Source of the DNA: Lentisphaerae bacterium ADurb.Bin082
GTDB taxonomy: Bacteria; Verrucomicrobiota; Lentisphaeria; Oligosphaerales; Oligosphaeraceae
Reading direction: 5' to 3'
Length of the DNA: 64,000 bases
Assembly (NCBI GenBank): GCA_002070945.1
Contig: MWEG01000123.1
Location: 38,112-102,111 of the forward strand
Shown here: positions 1 to 7,929 of the stretch, piece by piece
How the letters are laid out: each line of letters opens with the position of its first letter
Numbering within the stretch: position 1 is the first letter of the stretch
Made by a program: the position numbers and the translations under genes
Notes under the pieces: generated by a model
Database searches by the model: none
The model's input: only the letters and a program-made list of their open reading frames with translations
What the model was told of the DNA's origin: nothing

Positions 1-1370
1 GCCTCTAAATAGGAATTTTTCAGGGTGGTGATTTGCTGGTCCCACTGGCTATAGTCGGCCTGGAGTTGGTTGCAGAAGTCATTCAGGCCGAGGACGACGA
101 ACAGGAATTGGGGCGCATCGAAGCCCCACATGGCGAGGTATTTGGAGTAGTCGAATCGCCAATTGAAGTCTTCCTGCCGGCGTGGGGTCCAGGCGTTGCC
201 GTCAAAGAGCAGGAATGTGCTTTGGGCGTGGTCGTACTGCACGTCTCCCGGCTGTGGTTGCAGCAGGATGCCGGTGTTTTCGTCAAAGCGCGGCAGGCAG
301 AAGTCAAAGCGGCCGCAGGAATAATTTGGCTCGAAGGCGTTGCCAGCGGTTTTCCGGAAGCACTTCCATGCGGTGACCCAGAATTCACGCACGCCCCAGT
401 AGCGGAAGTCGCCTTCGGGGTGCATCCAGGAATGGAACGACGATCCGGGTCGGATAGGGACCGTGAAATAGGAGTCCAGCCGCCAGCCGCCGCGGCCTTC
501 GTCGTATTGGTCTTCGGCGGTTTTGCGCAGGCCGATCAGGCTCAAGCCTGGCACCTGCCCTGATTTGAGCAGGGCGTCCCGGAAAAATGCGCCCTGGGTA
601 TAGCTGTCGCCGATGATTTGGGCGGTGACTCGGCCGCTGCCCTTGCCTTTGACGCCGACGCGGATGGTCGAGGACAACCTTTTGACGGTCTCGAACTCGT
701 CGCCATGGACCAGTTCGGCGGTGAGGATGCTGCCGTCAACCGGTTCTGCGATGGTGGCGACATGGCTGAGGCGTCGGCGGAAGGGATGGTTGCCGCTGAG
801 AGAGAAGCGCACAAAGTCATTGTAGGGTCGCCAGCGCTTGAGGAAAGGCTGCACGAAGATTTCGTTCGGCGTCTCAGACAGCATATACAGAGTTGATGGC
901 AGGCAGATGTCGTTGACAAAAACCTTGCCGCCAGCGGTGCTATCGGCTGTCGGCTCTGAATTGGGCGGCGCCACGTTGATGACCAGGCCGGGCATCGCCC
1001 TTTGAGTTAGGGAGATGCGGGCGAAGGCGGCGTCTGGCGGGATGGGCACGGGATGGGCATTTTCCACGTAGGAGAGGTATTTTTTGTCCTGGTCGAAGAA
1101 CGATGTAAAGCGATTGCCCTTGTTGGAGACTAGGCAGGAATTGGGCGGGGCGTCGCTGATGTCCATGTAGCCGCTGACAAAATATATCGGATTGTTCATG
1201 ACCCGATCCTTGAAGAGGTAGCGCCCGAGGATGATGTCCGGGTCGTCGGGATTGAAGCGGTTGATGGCGCGTATCGCTGCTGGGCTGCGGTCAGCTGGGC
1301 TGGCGTTGCCGGGCGCCTGGGCGGCGAATGCCGCCGAGGCCATGGCCATGACTAAAAGGCATGTTTTCAT
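1..1370 (-). CDS. Secreted SGNH/GDSL-like hydrolase, cut off by the window edge
   Basis: The gene runs off the left edge, so only about 456 N-terminal residues are seen. The start ATG at 1370 opens a signal peptide (MKTCLLVMAMASAAFA). After about 230 residues of beta-rich sequence comes GDSY (about 254-257), matching SGNH block I with its nucleophile Ser. GLND near residue 430 fits block III (GxND). The block V Asp/His would lie beyond the edge. The family contains esterases and lipases, including carbohydrate esterases that deacetylate polysaccharides with an N-terminal beta-sandwich domain; that role is plausible here given the many glycosidases nearby, but the substrate is inferred. An AGGA lies about 12 bases before the start. 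No adjacent gene is co-directional upstream; the next gene is divergent. Confidence 0.8.
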   Translation of the reverse strand, partial: MKTCLLVMAMASAAFAAQAPGNASPADRSPAAIRAINRFNPDDPDIILGRYLFKDRVMNNPIYFVSGYMDISDAPPNSCLVSNKGNRFTSFFDQDKKYLSYVENAHPVPIPPDAAFARISLTQRAMPGLVINVAPPNSEPTADSTAGGKVFVNDICLPSTLYMLSETPNEIFVQPFLKRWRPYNDFVRFSLSGNHPFRRRLSHVATIAEPVDGSILTAELVHGDEFETVKRLSSTIRVGVKGKGSGRVTAQIIGDSYTQGAFFRDALLKSGQVPGLSLIGLRKTAEDQYDEGRGGWRLDSYFTVPIRPGSSFHSWMHPEGDFRYWGVREFWVTAWKCFRKTAGNAFEPNYSCGRFDFCLPRFDENTGILLQPQPGDVQYDHAQSTFLLFDGNAWTPRRQEDFNWRFDYSKYLAMWGFDAPQFLFVVLGLNDFCNQLQADYSQWDQQITTLKNSYLE

Positions 1371-1634
1371 GGTTGGGGTTTTCCTGGAAAAGGGCAGGGG
1401 GCAGGGCTGGACTGTCGACAAGAGTGTAAGATAACGCCAGGACTCGGGCAATGCCAACGCAGTCCGGCAAGCAAATGTCATTTGGCCGGGCTTCTGTCAC
1501 GGTCGTCTATGGCAGTCGAACCGCGCTGCTGCGCCATTGTATCCTGAACAGAAGGAATTATACTAAGGACGATTCCGGCGTACTCACGAGCCTTGGCATT
1601 GAATCATGCATAAGCGAAAAATCAGGACAGTTTG

Positions 1635-2612
1635 ATGAGTATATGGTCAGCCATCGGTTTAGGTTCATATCTGCCGTGCGCATTGTTGTCGCGGCACCCG
1701 TATGTGTTGGCGGCGTACGAGCGCGACTTTCTGTCTCATCTGGATGCTTACGAGGCTGCGTTGCCTAGGGAAGTCCCGGTCACGCTGTTTATCCAGCTCG
1801 GCTGGCAATGCCAGACCGATGATGCCGCAACTCGCTTGTCCCAGGATTTCCGGGCGGCGCGGCAACGCCTGCCCCAGCTGTCCCGGGTGCTGTTCCTGGC
1901 TAATTGCCCAGAGGAAGAAGCGGCCTTGAAGCGTCAAGGAGAGGAAGCTGTGTTCTGCCACCAGAATGCGTTTCTGGATGAACGCCGCTATCCGATTCTG
2001 CCGTTTGTGCGCAAGCGCTATGACGCTCTCTACATTGCCCGGATTACGCCTTTCAAGCGCCATGCGCTGGCGACGACGATCCGCAGCCTGAGGCTGATAG
2101 GCACGTTTTCGGACAATGAACGCGCCTACGTCGATGCAACGCTGCGCAGCTTGCCGCAGGCGAAGGTGACGGACAGCTATCCAGCGCTGTTGATTGCGTA
2201 TCCGATCAACCAGGCGCGCTGCGGGCTATGCCTTTCAGCCAAGGAAGGCGCGATGTTCGTCAGCGCGGAATACTTGTTGTGCGGCTTGCCGGCGGTGAAC
2301 ACGGCGAACATCGGCGGTCGCGACCTGGTCATGCCGGACTTTGCGACGGCGAAAGTCCCGGATGAGGCAGAGGCCGTGGCAGCGGCTGTTGACGCCTTTG
2401 CAGCTCAAGCGCCGCCAGCGGCGGACATTCGCGCCGCCACGCTGGAGCTGATGCGGCCGCACCGGGAGACGATGCTGGCGCTGCTGCACGGCGCCGGGGT
2501 CAGCGACGAACTATGCGCCCGCTATGCCCGGCGCTTTCCGCACAAACTGGGCCTCCGCTGCGGCCATTCGCCTTGGCGAAATCGCACTTTGGGCCTGCTG
2601 CAACCCAGGTGA
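1635..2612 (+). CDS. GT4/GT1-like glycosyltransferase
   Basis: A 325-residue predicted cytoplasmic protein. The C-terminal half carries the retaining glycosyltransferase signature: an EX7E pair in EGAMFVSAE (about residues 204-212), followed by a small hydrophobic stretch and GLPAVNT, as in the nucleotide-sugar binding half of GT-B enzymes. The middle has ARITPFKRH, resembling the GRxxxxK-type phosphate-binding region. The N-terminal half is poorly recognisable. A TTG lies just before the ATG, but AGGACAG 6-7 bases before the ATG at 1635 supports the ATG. It is monocistronic, divergent from the SGNH gene and convergent with ispH 67 bp away. It probably works in cell-surface polysaccharide or glycan assembly; the acceptor is unknown. 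Confidence 0.7.
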   Translation: MSIWSAIGLGSYLPCALLSRHPYVLAAYERDFLSHLDAYEAALPREVPVTLFIQLGWQCQTDDAATRLSQDFRAARQRLPQLSRVLFLANCPEEEAALKRQGEEAVFCHQNAFLDERRYPILPFVRKRYDALYIARITPFKRHALATTIRSLRLIGTFSDNERAYVDATLRSLPQAKVTDSYPALLIAYPINQARCGLCLSAKEGAMFVSAEYLLCGLPAVNTANIGGRDLVMPDFATAKVPDEAEAVAAAVDAFAAQAPPAADIRAATLELMRPHRETMLALLHGAGVSDELCARYARRFPHKLGLRCGHSPWRNRTLGLLQPR

Positions 2613-2679
2613 ATGCTTGCTGGAATCCACCCGATAACAGGACGCAAAGAAACGCACGGATTTTTTTACGGCGACGGCG

Positions 2680-3771
2680 TCATGCCAGGCGGGCGATTTT
2701 CCGGATTAGGTTTCCCAGCTCGGAATCTGGGCAGGAAGCCCCGGCCAGGATGCCGATGGTCTGGCAAGATGGCGACAGCCAGTCTTTGGTTTCTTCCCAG
2801 GTTGCGGTCGCAGGATTGAAATGACGCACCATGCTGGCCTGGAGGTCGTCTGGAGATTGCAGGAAGAAGGCGTCGGCATGTCCAGCGGCCAGTCGATAGA
2901 GCTGGGTGGTGTTGCTGCTGTTAGTGCCGCCAAGCACGAAGATCACGTCGCAGGGATGCGTGCATAGGGCTTTTGCCGCGCCTTGCCGGGATTGAGTCGC
3001 GGCGCAGAGCGTGTCCGCGATTTGCAATGGCGCTTGATGCCAGGACGCGGTGCGGAGAATGTCGGCGATGGCGGTAGTGTCTGTTCCCAGCATAGTCGTC
3101 TGGTTGACGACTGTCCAGGCTGTGTCTGCCAGGCGGTCACAGTTGAAAAGCAGTTCCGTTGGGTAAGAGGCCGAGAGGTCTCTAGTTCCGGCGGCGGCGG
3201 CGAACTGCCGGGCCTGGTCAGGATTGGGGATGATGGCGACGGCGGCGGCCTCAGCAGCGGCCCGCGACCAGATCGCCGTGGTTTCCTGGTGCCCAGGCTG
3301 GCCGTGAATGATGACGGCGGCGCCGGACGCGGCAGCCTGGGAAACGGCCTGCCAGACGCGACGCACAAAGGGACAGGTGGCGTCGACGATTTCTCCCGGC
3401 GGCGTGACAAAGGCCCGCAGGCGGCGTTCAAAGTCAAGCGGCAGGCCAAAGGCGGGAATGACGAAGACGTCGTCAGCCGGGGCTGTGTCAAACGCAGTTT
3501 CAAGATCGCTTTCAGCGATGATCCGGACACCGCGCCGGGCGAATTGCGCATTGACCGCCGGGTTGTGAATCATGGCGCCCAGAAGCCATAGCTGCCGGCC
3601 TTCATTTTGAAGAATCGTCTGGTGGAGCAGGTTGACGGCGTTGCGGACGCCTCGGCAGAAGCCGAAGGTCTTGGGAAGAACTATGCTTCGGCCAGAGGGC
3701 AGGGTTAAAGCGCTGCCAGTGGTACGGAGCGTGTTGACGTCTTCGTCGTGGAAGGGGTCATGGGTCTTCAT
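2680..3771 (-). CDS. ispH: 4-hydroxy-3-methylbut-2-enyl diphosphate reductase (IspH/LytB), variant
   Basis: This [4Fe-4S] enzyme catalyses the last step of the MEP isoprenoid pathway, giving IPP and DMAPP. Of the expected iron-sulfur cysteines, FGFCRGV (C39) and DATCPF (C133) are present, and the third lies in DTLCAATQSRQ. GAMIHNP, GHQE, NQTTM and NSSNT match other active-site segments. One deviation stands out: the usual AHGV segment reads AFGLP, so the substrate-binding His equivalent to E. coli H74 is Phe (about residue 108). At 363 residues it ends soon after AGASCPDS, shortly past the usual core. The start at 3771 overlaps the 3' end of the upstream pseudouridine synthase gene by 14 bases, suggesting translational coupling. 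Upstream in-frame extension would lie wholly inside that gene and is not credible. Confidence 0.88.
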   Translation of the reverse strand: MKTHDPFHDEDVNTLRTTGSALTLPSGRSIVLPKTFGFCRGVRNAVNLLHQTILQNEGRQLWLLGAMIHNPAVNAQFARRGVRIIAESDLETAFDTAPADDVFVIPAFGLPLDFERRLRAFVTPPGEIVDATCPFVRRVWQAVSQAAASGAAVIIHGQPGHQETTAIWSRAAAEAAAVAIIPNPDQARQFAAAAGTRDLSASYPTELLFNCDRLADTAWTVVNQTTMLGTDTTAIADILRTASWHQAPLQIADTLCAATQSRQGAAKALCTHPCDVIFVLGGTNSSNTTQLYRLAAGHADAFFLQSPDDLQASMVRHFNPATATWEETKDWLSPSCQTIGILAGASCPDSELGNLIRKIARLA

Positions 3772-4903
3772 CGTCGTCCAGGTCGTCCAGATCACAGTTT
3801 TCGGATAACTCGTCGCTTTCGAGCCAGTCGTCGTCTTGGAGCAGTTCATCGTCCTCCACATCATCCATCAGGTCGATGGGCGTCTTGGCCAGCTGGCTGC
3901 CTGGCTCTGCATCCGGGTCGAGGAGCGGGTTTTGTGGTGGCTGGTGTTCTCCGATCGGCGGCAGCTCAAGGGCGGCGAGGGCGGCGCGAAAGTCGTCCGG
4001 CAACGGCGCCATGTATTGGCGCATGATTTTTGAGCGCGGGTGTGGAAAGACGATTTTCCAGGCATGCAGCATCTGGCGCGGCGGTTGCAGGGGTGCGTTG
4101 CGGGGGCGGCCGCCGTAGACGTGGTCGCCAAGGACCGGGTGGTTGATGGAAGCGCAATGGACTCTGATCTGGTGGGTGCGGCCAGTGAGGATCCTGACTT
4201 CCAGGAGAGAGCAGCCGCAGTTCTGGCCGAGTACGCGGAAGAGGGTGACGGCATGCTTGCCGCCGCGCTCGACGACGGCCATCCGCTGCCGGTGGACAGG
4301 GTGTCGGCCAATGTCGGACTCAATCCGGCCGCTCGACACGTCAAAAGAGCCAAGCACAATCGCCAAGTACGTTTTTTCAACCTGGCGCCGTTGGAAGGCC
4401 TCCTTGAGAAGCAGCCGCGCCGCCGGGTTTTTGGCGACGACTATCACCCCCGAGGTATCCTTGTCAAGGCGATGCACGATGCCAGGGCGCTGCTCTTCGT
4501 CAGCCATTTCTGCAAAGGCGGCGCCGACGTGGAAGAGGAGGCCGTGAACCAGTGTCCCCGAGGTGTTGCCATGGGCGGGGTGGACGACCATGCCGGGCGG
4601 CTTATTCAGGACGATGATGTCCTTGTCCTCCGCCATGATGTCCAGCGGGATGGATTCCGGCTCAAGCTTATCTAGCGGCAGGAGGGGCCAGAACACCTCG
4701 ATGGCGTCGCCGGTGCAGACGTTGTCCGCGCGCTTGGGATGGCGGCCATTGACCAGGACGCGGTGCTCTGCCAGGCACTTTTGGAAGAAGGCGCGTGAGT
4801 GTTCGGGGAAGGTTCGGGCGAGGAATGCGTCAATCCGGATGCCGTCGGGATACTGGTCGTCGACGGTGAGGGTTGATTTCGACTGGCTGTCGTTGTCGCC
4901 CAT
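3758..4903 (-). CDS. rluD: RluA/RluD-family 23S rRNA pseudouridine synthase
   Basis: A 381-residue protein with an N-terminal S4 RNA-binding domain (about 20-75) and a RluA-type catalytic domain. HRLDKDTSG contains the catalytic Asp, and TGRTHQIRVH is the second family signature. By family it isomerises uridines in large-subunit rRNA; the exact site cannot be read from sequence, so the symbol indicates the subfamily only. The last ~55 residues are an unusual highly acidic tail rich in Asp/Glu (ending DDLDDDEDP). The start at 4903 lies 20 bp after lgt. An upstream in-frame ATG at 4972 lies inside lgt and is less likely. The gene is in an operon-like run with an HMGL-like gene, lgt and ispH. 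Confidence 0.87.
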   Translation of the reverse strand: MGDNDSQSKSTLTVDDQYPDGIRIDAFLARTFPEHSRAFFQKCLAEHRVLVNGRHPKRADNVCTGDAIEVFWPLLPLDKLEPESIPLDIMAEDKDIIVLNKPPGMVVHPAHGNTSGTLVHGLLFHVGAAFAEMADEEQRPGIVHRLDKDTSGVIVVAKNPAARLLLKEAFQRRQVEKTYLAIVLGSFDVSSGRIESDIGRHPVHRQRMAVVERGGKHAVTLFRVLGQNCGCSLLEVRILTGRTHQIRVHCASINHPVLGDHVYGGRPRNAPLQPPRQMLHAWKIVFPHPRSKIMRQYMAPLPDDFRAALAALELPPIGEHQPPQNPLLDPDAEPGSQLAKTPIDLMDDVEDDELLQDDDWLESDELSENCDLDDLDDDEDP

Positions 4904-4922
4904 GAGAGGTGGTTGCGTTAGT

Positions 4923-5765
4923 TCAAGGTGTTGTTTGCGGGTGTCGCCGTTGCCAGATGGCTGCGCCGGCATAGACGGCGATGCTGGCAGGCAGGAGCCA
5001 CAGGCAGGTGATCTGGGACGGTGTCAGGCCAGCAGTCTTGACCAGGTAGTCGCCGCGGCCGAATTCAAGCAGGAAACGGCCGACAGTGTACATGATGAGA
5101 TAAGCCAAGAATAACCGCTGGCGGAACCATTGCCGCTTTTCCATCCAGAGCAGGAGCAGGCAGATGAGGACGTTGCCGACAGCGGCGATGGCTTGCAGCG
5201 GAAAGGTCGGGACAGACCAGATGGTGTCCCTGGTCAGGGTGAGCAGCCCTTGTTCCGCTTGGACGACGGCGGCGCTGTTCAGGAAGCCGCCTACGTAGGC
5301 TGGATAGCTGACAGCGCACGGGCCGTCGTACGGAAAACCGAAGCAGCAGCCGTTGATCAGGCAGCCGATGCGGCCAAAGGCGTGTCCTAAGGCAAGGGCT
5401 GGCGCGACCAGGTCGGCAATCCGCCAGACCGCCCAGCGGCGCCGCCGGGCGAAGATGACCAGGGCAAGCACGGCGCCGAGAAAACCACCGTAGAAAACCA
5501 GCCCCCCGCGGTGAATTTTGAAGACATCCAGGAAATTTCCGGCGAATTCCTGCTGCCAGAACCGGATGACATAGAGGAGCCTGGCGCCGACTAGGCCAGC
5601 GCCCATGGCCAGGAAGGTGATATCCGAGACCTGGTCATGGGTGAAGCCGTATTTCTTGGCGCGCCAGAGTTGGAGGTTGAAGCCGGCGACTAGGCCGGCA
5701 GCGACGCAGATGCCATACCAGCGCACGGCAAGAGGCCCGATTGTAAAAGCGACAGGGTCGATCAT
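4923..5765 (-). CDS. lgt: Prolipoprotein diacylglyceryl transferase
   Basis: Lgt moves a diacylglyceryl group from phosphatidylglycerol to the lipobox Cys of prelipoproteins in the inner membrane. The 280-residue protein has about seven hydrophobic segments. The signature region reads GRIGCLINGCCFG (about 140-152), with the conserved Arg and Asn. The upstream motif is GGLVFYGG, where many Lgt proteins have FHGG; the Tyr form is, from memory, common in other phyla, so I do not treat it as inactivating. The start ATG at 5765 gives MIDPVAF followed by the typical N-terminal segment (IGPLAVRWYG). It lies 33 bp downstream of the HMGL/Cache gene and 19 bp upstream of the pseudouridine synthase, all on the minus strand. 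Confidence 0.92.
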   Translation of the reverse strand: MIDPVAFTIGPLAVRWYGICVAAGLVAGFNLQLWRAKKYGFTHDQVSDITFLAMGAGLVGARLLYVIRFWQQEFAGNFLDVFKIHRGGLVFYGGFLGAVLALVIFARRRRWAVWRIADLVAPALALGHAFGRIGCLINGCCFGFPYDGPCAVSYPAYVGGFLNSAAVVQAEQGLLTLTRDTIWSVPTFPLQAIAAVGNVLICLLLLWMEKRQWFRQRLFLAYLIMYTVGRFLLEFGRGDYLVKTAGLTPSQITCLWLLPASIAVYAGAAIWQRRHPQTTP

Positions 5766-5798
5766 GGTGTTGTTTCAGGCGTCTTGTCGCAGGAGAGC

Positions 5799-7694
5799 TC
5801 AGTCGGCTGGCTGGCGGCCGGCTCCTCCGGCGACAGCATCCACTTCTGTGGCCAGCTGTTGGTGATGCGGGTCGGTTGGGTCAAAGGGGAGGGTGTTGAC
5901 CATCTTGGTCAAGTCATCGAATTTGAAGTCGACGTCCATGACCGCGACGATGTTGCCGTCCTGGTCGCGGATGGGTTCGGCGCACGTCATGATCAGGCGG
6001 CCGGTGAAGCGAGAGAAGAACAGGTCGGAGCAGTACGGCTCGCCCGTAGCGATGACGTTGCGGAACCATTCTTTTTCCTTGAAGTCAAGATTGAGCAGGG
6101 AGCGGAACAGCCCCTTGTCGCCGCGCTGGGTATGAACCTGGCTGAGCTGCTTGCCGTCGCTGTTGGTGATAGCCAAAAACTGGATGGAAGGCTCGGTGCG
6201 GACGACTTGGCGCAGGAAGGGCACGATCCGCTTAGGATTGAGTGACAGCACCTCTGGCGCCGAGCAGATTCTGGCCGCTAGGCGACGGCCCTTGTCCTTT
6301 GCCGCCCGCTTGACTTTCTGGAAGTCGGACTCAAACATGCCGGGGATGTGGTACTTGGCCTGGGCGATCATTTCCTCGCTGGAGATGGACGAGGTGCGGC
6401 CCTGGGCGTACTGCTCCGTGACCCACTCGTGGATGCGGCGAACGCCAGGATGGCGTTTGGACAGGGGTTCGTGGTCGCTGGGGCTGGCTTCAATGTAGTC
6501 GTTCAGCCACTGGGCGATGCCGGCCAGGCCTGACTTGTCCGTCACCATGACCTTGATGCCGCGGTTGAGCAGCGCGACCGTGTCGAAAATAGAGTAGATT
6601 TCCGGGTTTTTGAGCAGCCCGTCAGCATGAATGCCAGCGCGGGTGGTGTTGAATTCGGCGCCCACCAGGGGATAGTTGTCTGGGATGGCGGCCTGGACTG
6701 TGTCCCGATAGTAGTTGGCGATGTCGGTGATGACGCGGGTGTTGATGCCGTTGCTGCTGCCTTTGAGGGCGATGTATTCGATGATGGCCGCTTCCAAGGG
6801 CGGGTTGCCGGTGCGTTCGCCAAAGCCAAGCAACGATGCGTTCAGGCTGGAGACGCCGTAGAACCAGGCAGTGACGGCGTTGGTGTGGACTTTGTGGAAG
6901 TCATTGTGGCCATGCCATTCCAGCTGGGCAGAGGGAACGCCGAGTTCCTTGTGGAAGGCGTGGGCCAGGCGCGGGACGCTCCGGGGCAGCACCGCGCCGG
7001 GATAGGTGACGCCGTAGCCCATGGTGTCGCAAAGGCGAATCTTAATCGGGATGCCGCTTTCCTGGGACAGCTTCATCAGCTCCTCGGCAAACGGCAGGCA
7101 GAAGCCATAGATGTCCGCCCGCGTGATGTCCTCAAAATGGCAACGCGGAATGATGCCGACTGACAGGGCCTCCTTGACCGTAGCCAAGTAGTCGTCCATG
7201 ACTTTGCGCCTGGACTTCTTGAGTTTCAAGAAGATATGGTAGTCGGAGACGGAGGTCAGGATGCCGGTTTCCTTGAGGTTGAGTCTTTTGACCAGCTGGA
7301 AGTCCTCGGCGTTGGCGCGAATCCAGCCGGTGATTTCAGGATAGCGGTGGCCAAGGGCCATGCAGCCGTTGATGGCCTCCTGGTCGCGCTGGCTGTACAC
7401 GAAGAATTCGCATTGCCGGATGACGCCCTCAGGGCCGCCCAGCTGGTGCAGCAGATCGTAAATGCGCACGATGTGTTCAGGCTTGTAGGGCGGCCGGGCC
7501 TGCTGGCCATCGCGGAACGTGGTGTCCGTGATCCAAATCTCCGACGCAGGCGCAGGCAGAACGTCCTGCCCGTCAAACAAAATCCGGGGAACGTCAGTGT
7601 AAGGAAATTGCTCGCGCAGGTAATTCGGCTCGCGGACGTCGTCAAGCTCAAAATGACGAGGTGGAATAACGTTAGATGAGAATAAATGATGCAT
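5799..7694 (-). CDS. HMGL-like (isopropylmalate/homocitrate synthase type) enzyme with C-terminal Cache-like domain
   Basis: A 631-residue protein. Residues about 50-400 form an HMGL-like TIM barrel: DTTFRDGQQ (57-65), HGHND (261-265, metal-binding His pair), FGERTGNPPLE (291-301) and AGIHADG (353-359). It therefore should condense an acyl-CoA with a 2-oxo acid or run the reverse lyase reaction. The LeuA allosteric dimer domain is missing. In its place, residues about 485-600 resemble a Cache/PAS-like sensor (EPSIQFLAITNSDGK; then RLIMTCAEPIRDQDGNIVAV), a fold usually found outside the cell in receptors. No signal peptide or membrane segment is visible, so both parts appear cytoplasmic. The ATG at 7694 has AGGA about 11 bases upstream; in-frame extension upstream is low-quality. 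It heads a run with lgt. Confidence 0.82.
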   Translation of the reverse strand: MHHLFSSNVIPPRHFELDDVREPNYLREQFPYTDVPRILFDGQDVLPAPASEIWITDTTFRDGQQARPPYKPEHIVRIYDLLHQLGGPEGVIRQCEFFVYSQRDQEAINGCMALGHRYPEITGWIRANAEDFQLVKRLNLKETGILTSVSDYHIFLKLKKSRRKVMDDYLATVKEALSVGIIPRCHFEDITRADIYGFCLPFAEELMKLSQESGIPIKIRLCDTMGYGVTYPGAVLPRSVPRLAHAFHKELGVPSAQLEWHGHNDFHKVHTNAVTAWFYGVSSLNASLLGFGERTGNPPLEAAIIEYIALKGSSNGINTRVITDIANYYRDTVQAAIPDNYPLVGAEFNTTRAGIHADGLLKNPEIYSIFDTVALLNRGIKVMVTDKSGLAGIAQWLNDYIEASPSDHEPLSKRHPGVRRIHEWVTEQYAQGRTSSISSEEMIAQAKYHIPGMFESDFQKVKRAAKDKGRRLAARICSAPEVLSLNPKRIVPFLRQVVRTEPSIQFLAITNSDGKQLSQVHTQRGDKGLFRSLLNLDFKEKEWFRNVIATGEPYCSDLFFSRFTGRLIMTCAEPIRDQDGNIVAVMDVDFKFDDLTKMVNTLPFDPTDPHHQQLATEVDAVAGGAGRQPAD

Positions 7695-7929
7695 CGAAGT
7701 TGATCCTGGACTGTCGTGAAAAGGACAACGCAAAAAACCGAAATGAATCGGGACGGAAACGACAGCTGGATAATATAGCGAAGGAAATCCAGGAAGCAAT
7801 GTCAACAAAGAAAAATTTCTCAAAAAAATTTTTCTGCGGACATCAATTTGACGTCTTCAGGCAGGGGAGATGTCAAAATTGGTTCCCGGTTTCATGAGGT
7901 TATCGACGCATTTTGGTTTTATTTTTTCT

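Noticed and set aside
4923..5765. Inactive Lgt because FHGG reads FYGG
   Set aside because: The Tyr form is, as far as I recall, widespread in other phyla, and the GRxGxxxNG signature is intact.
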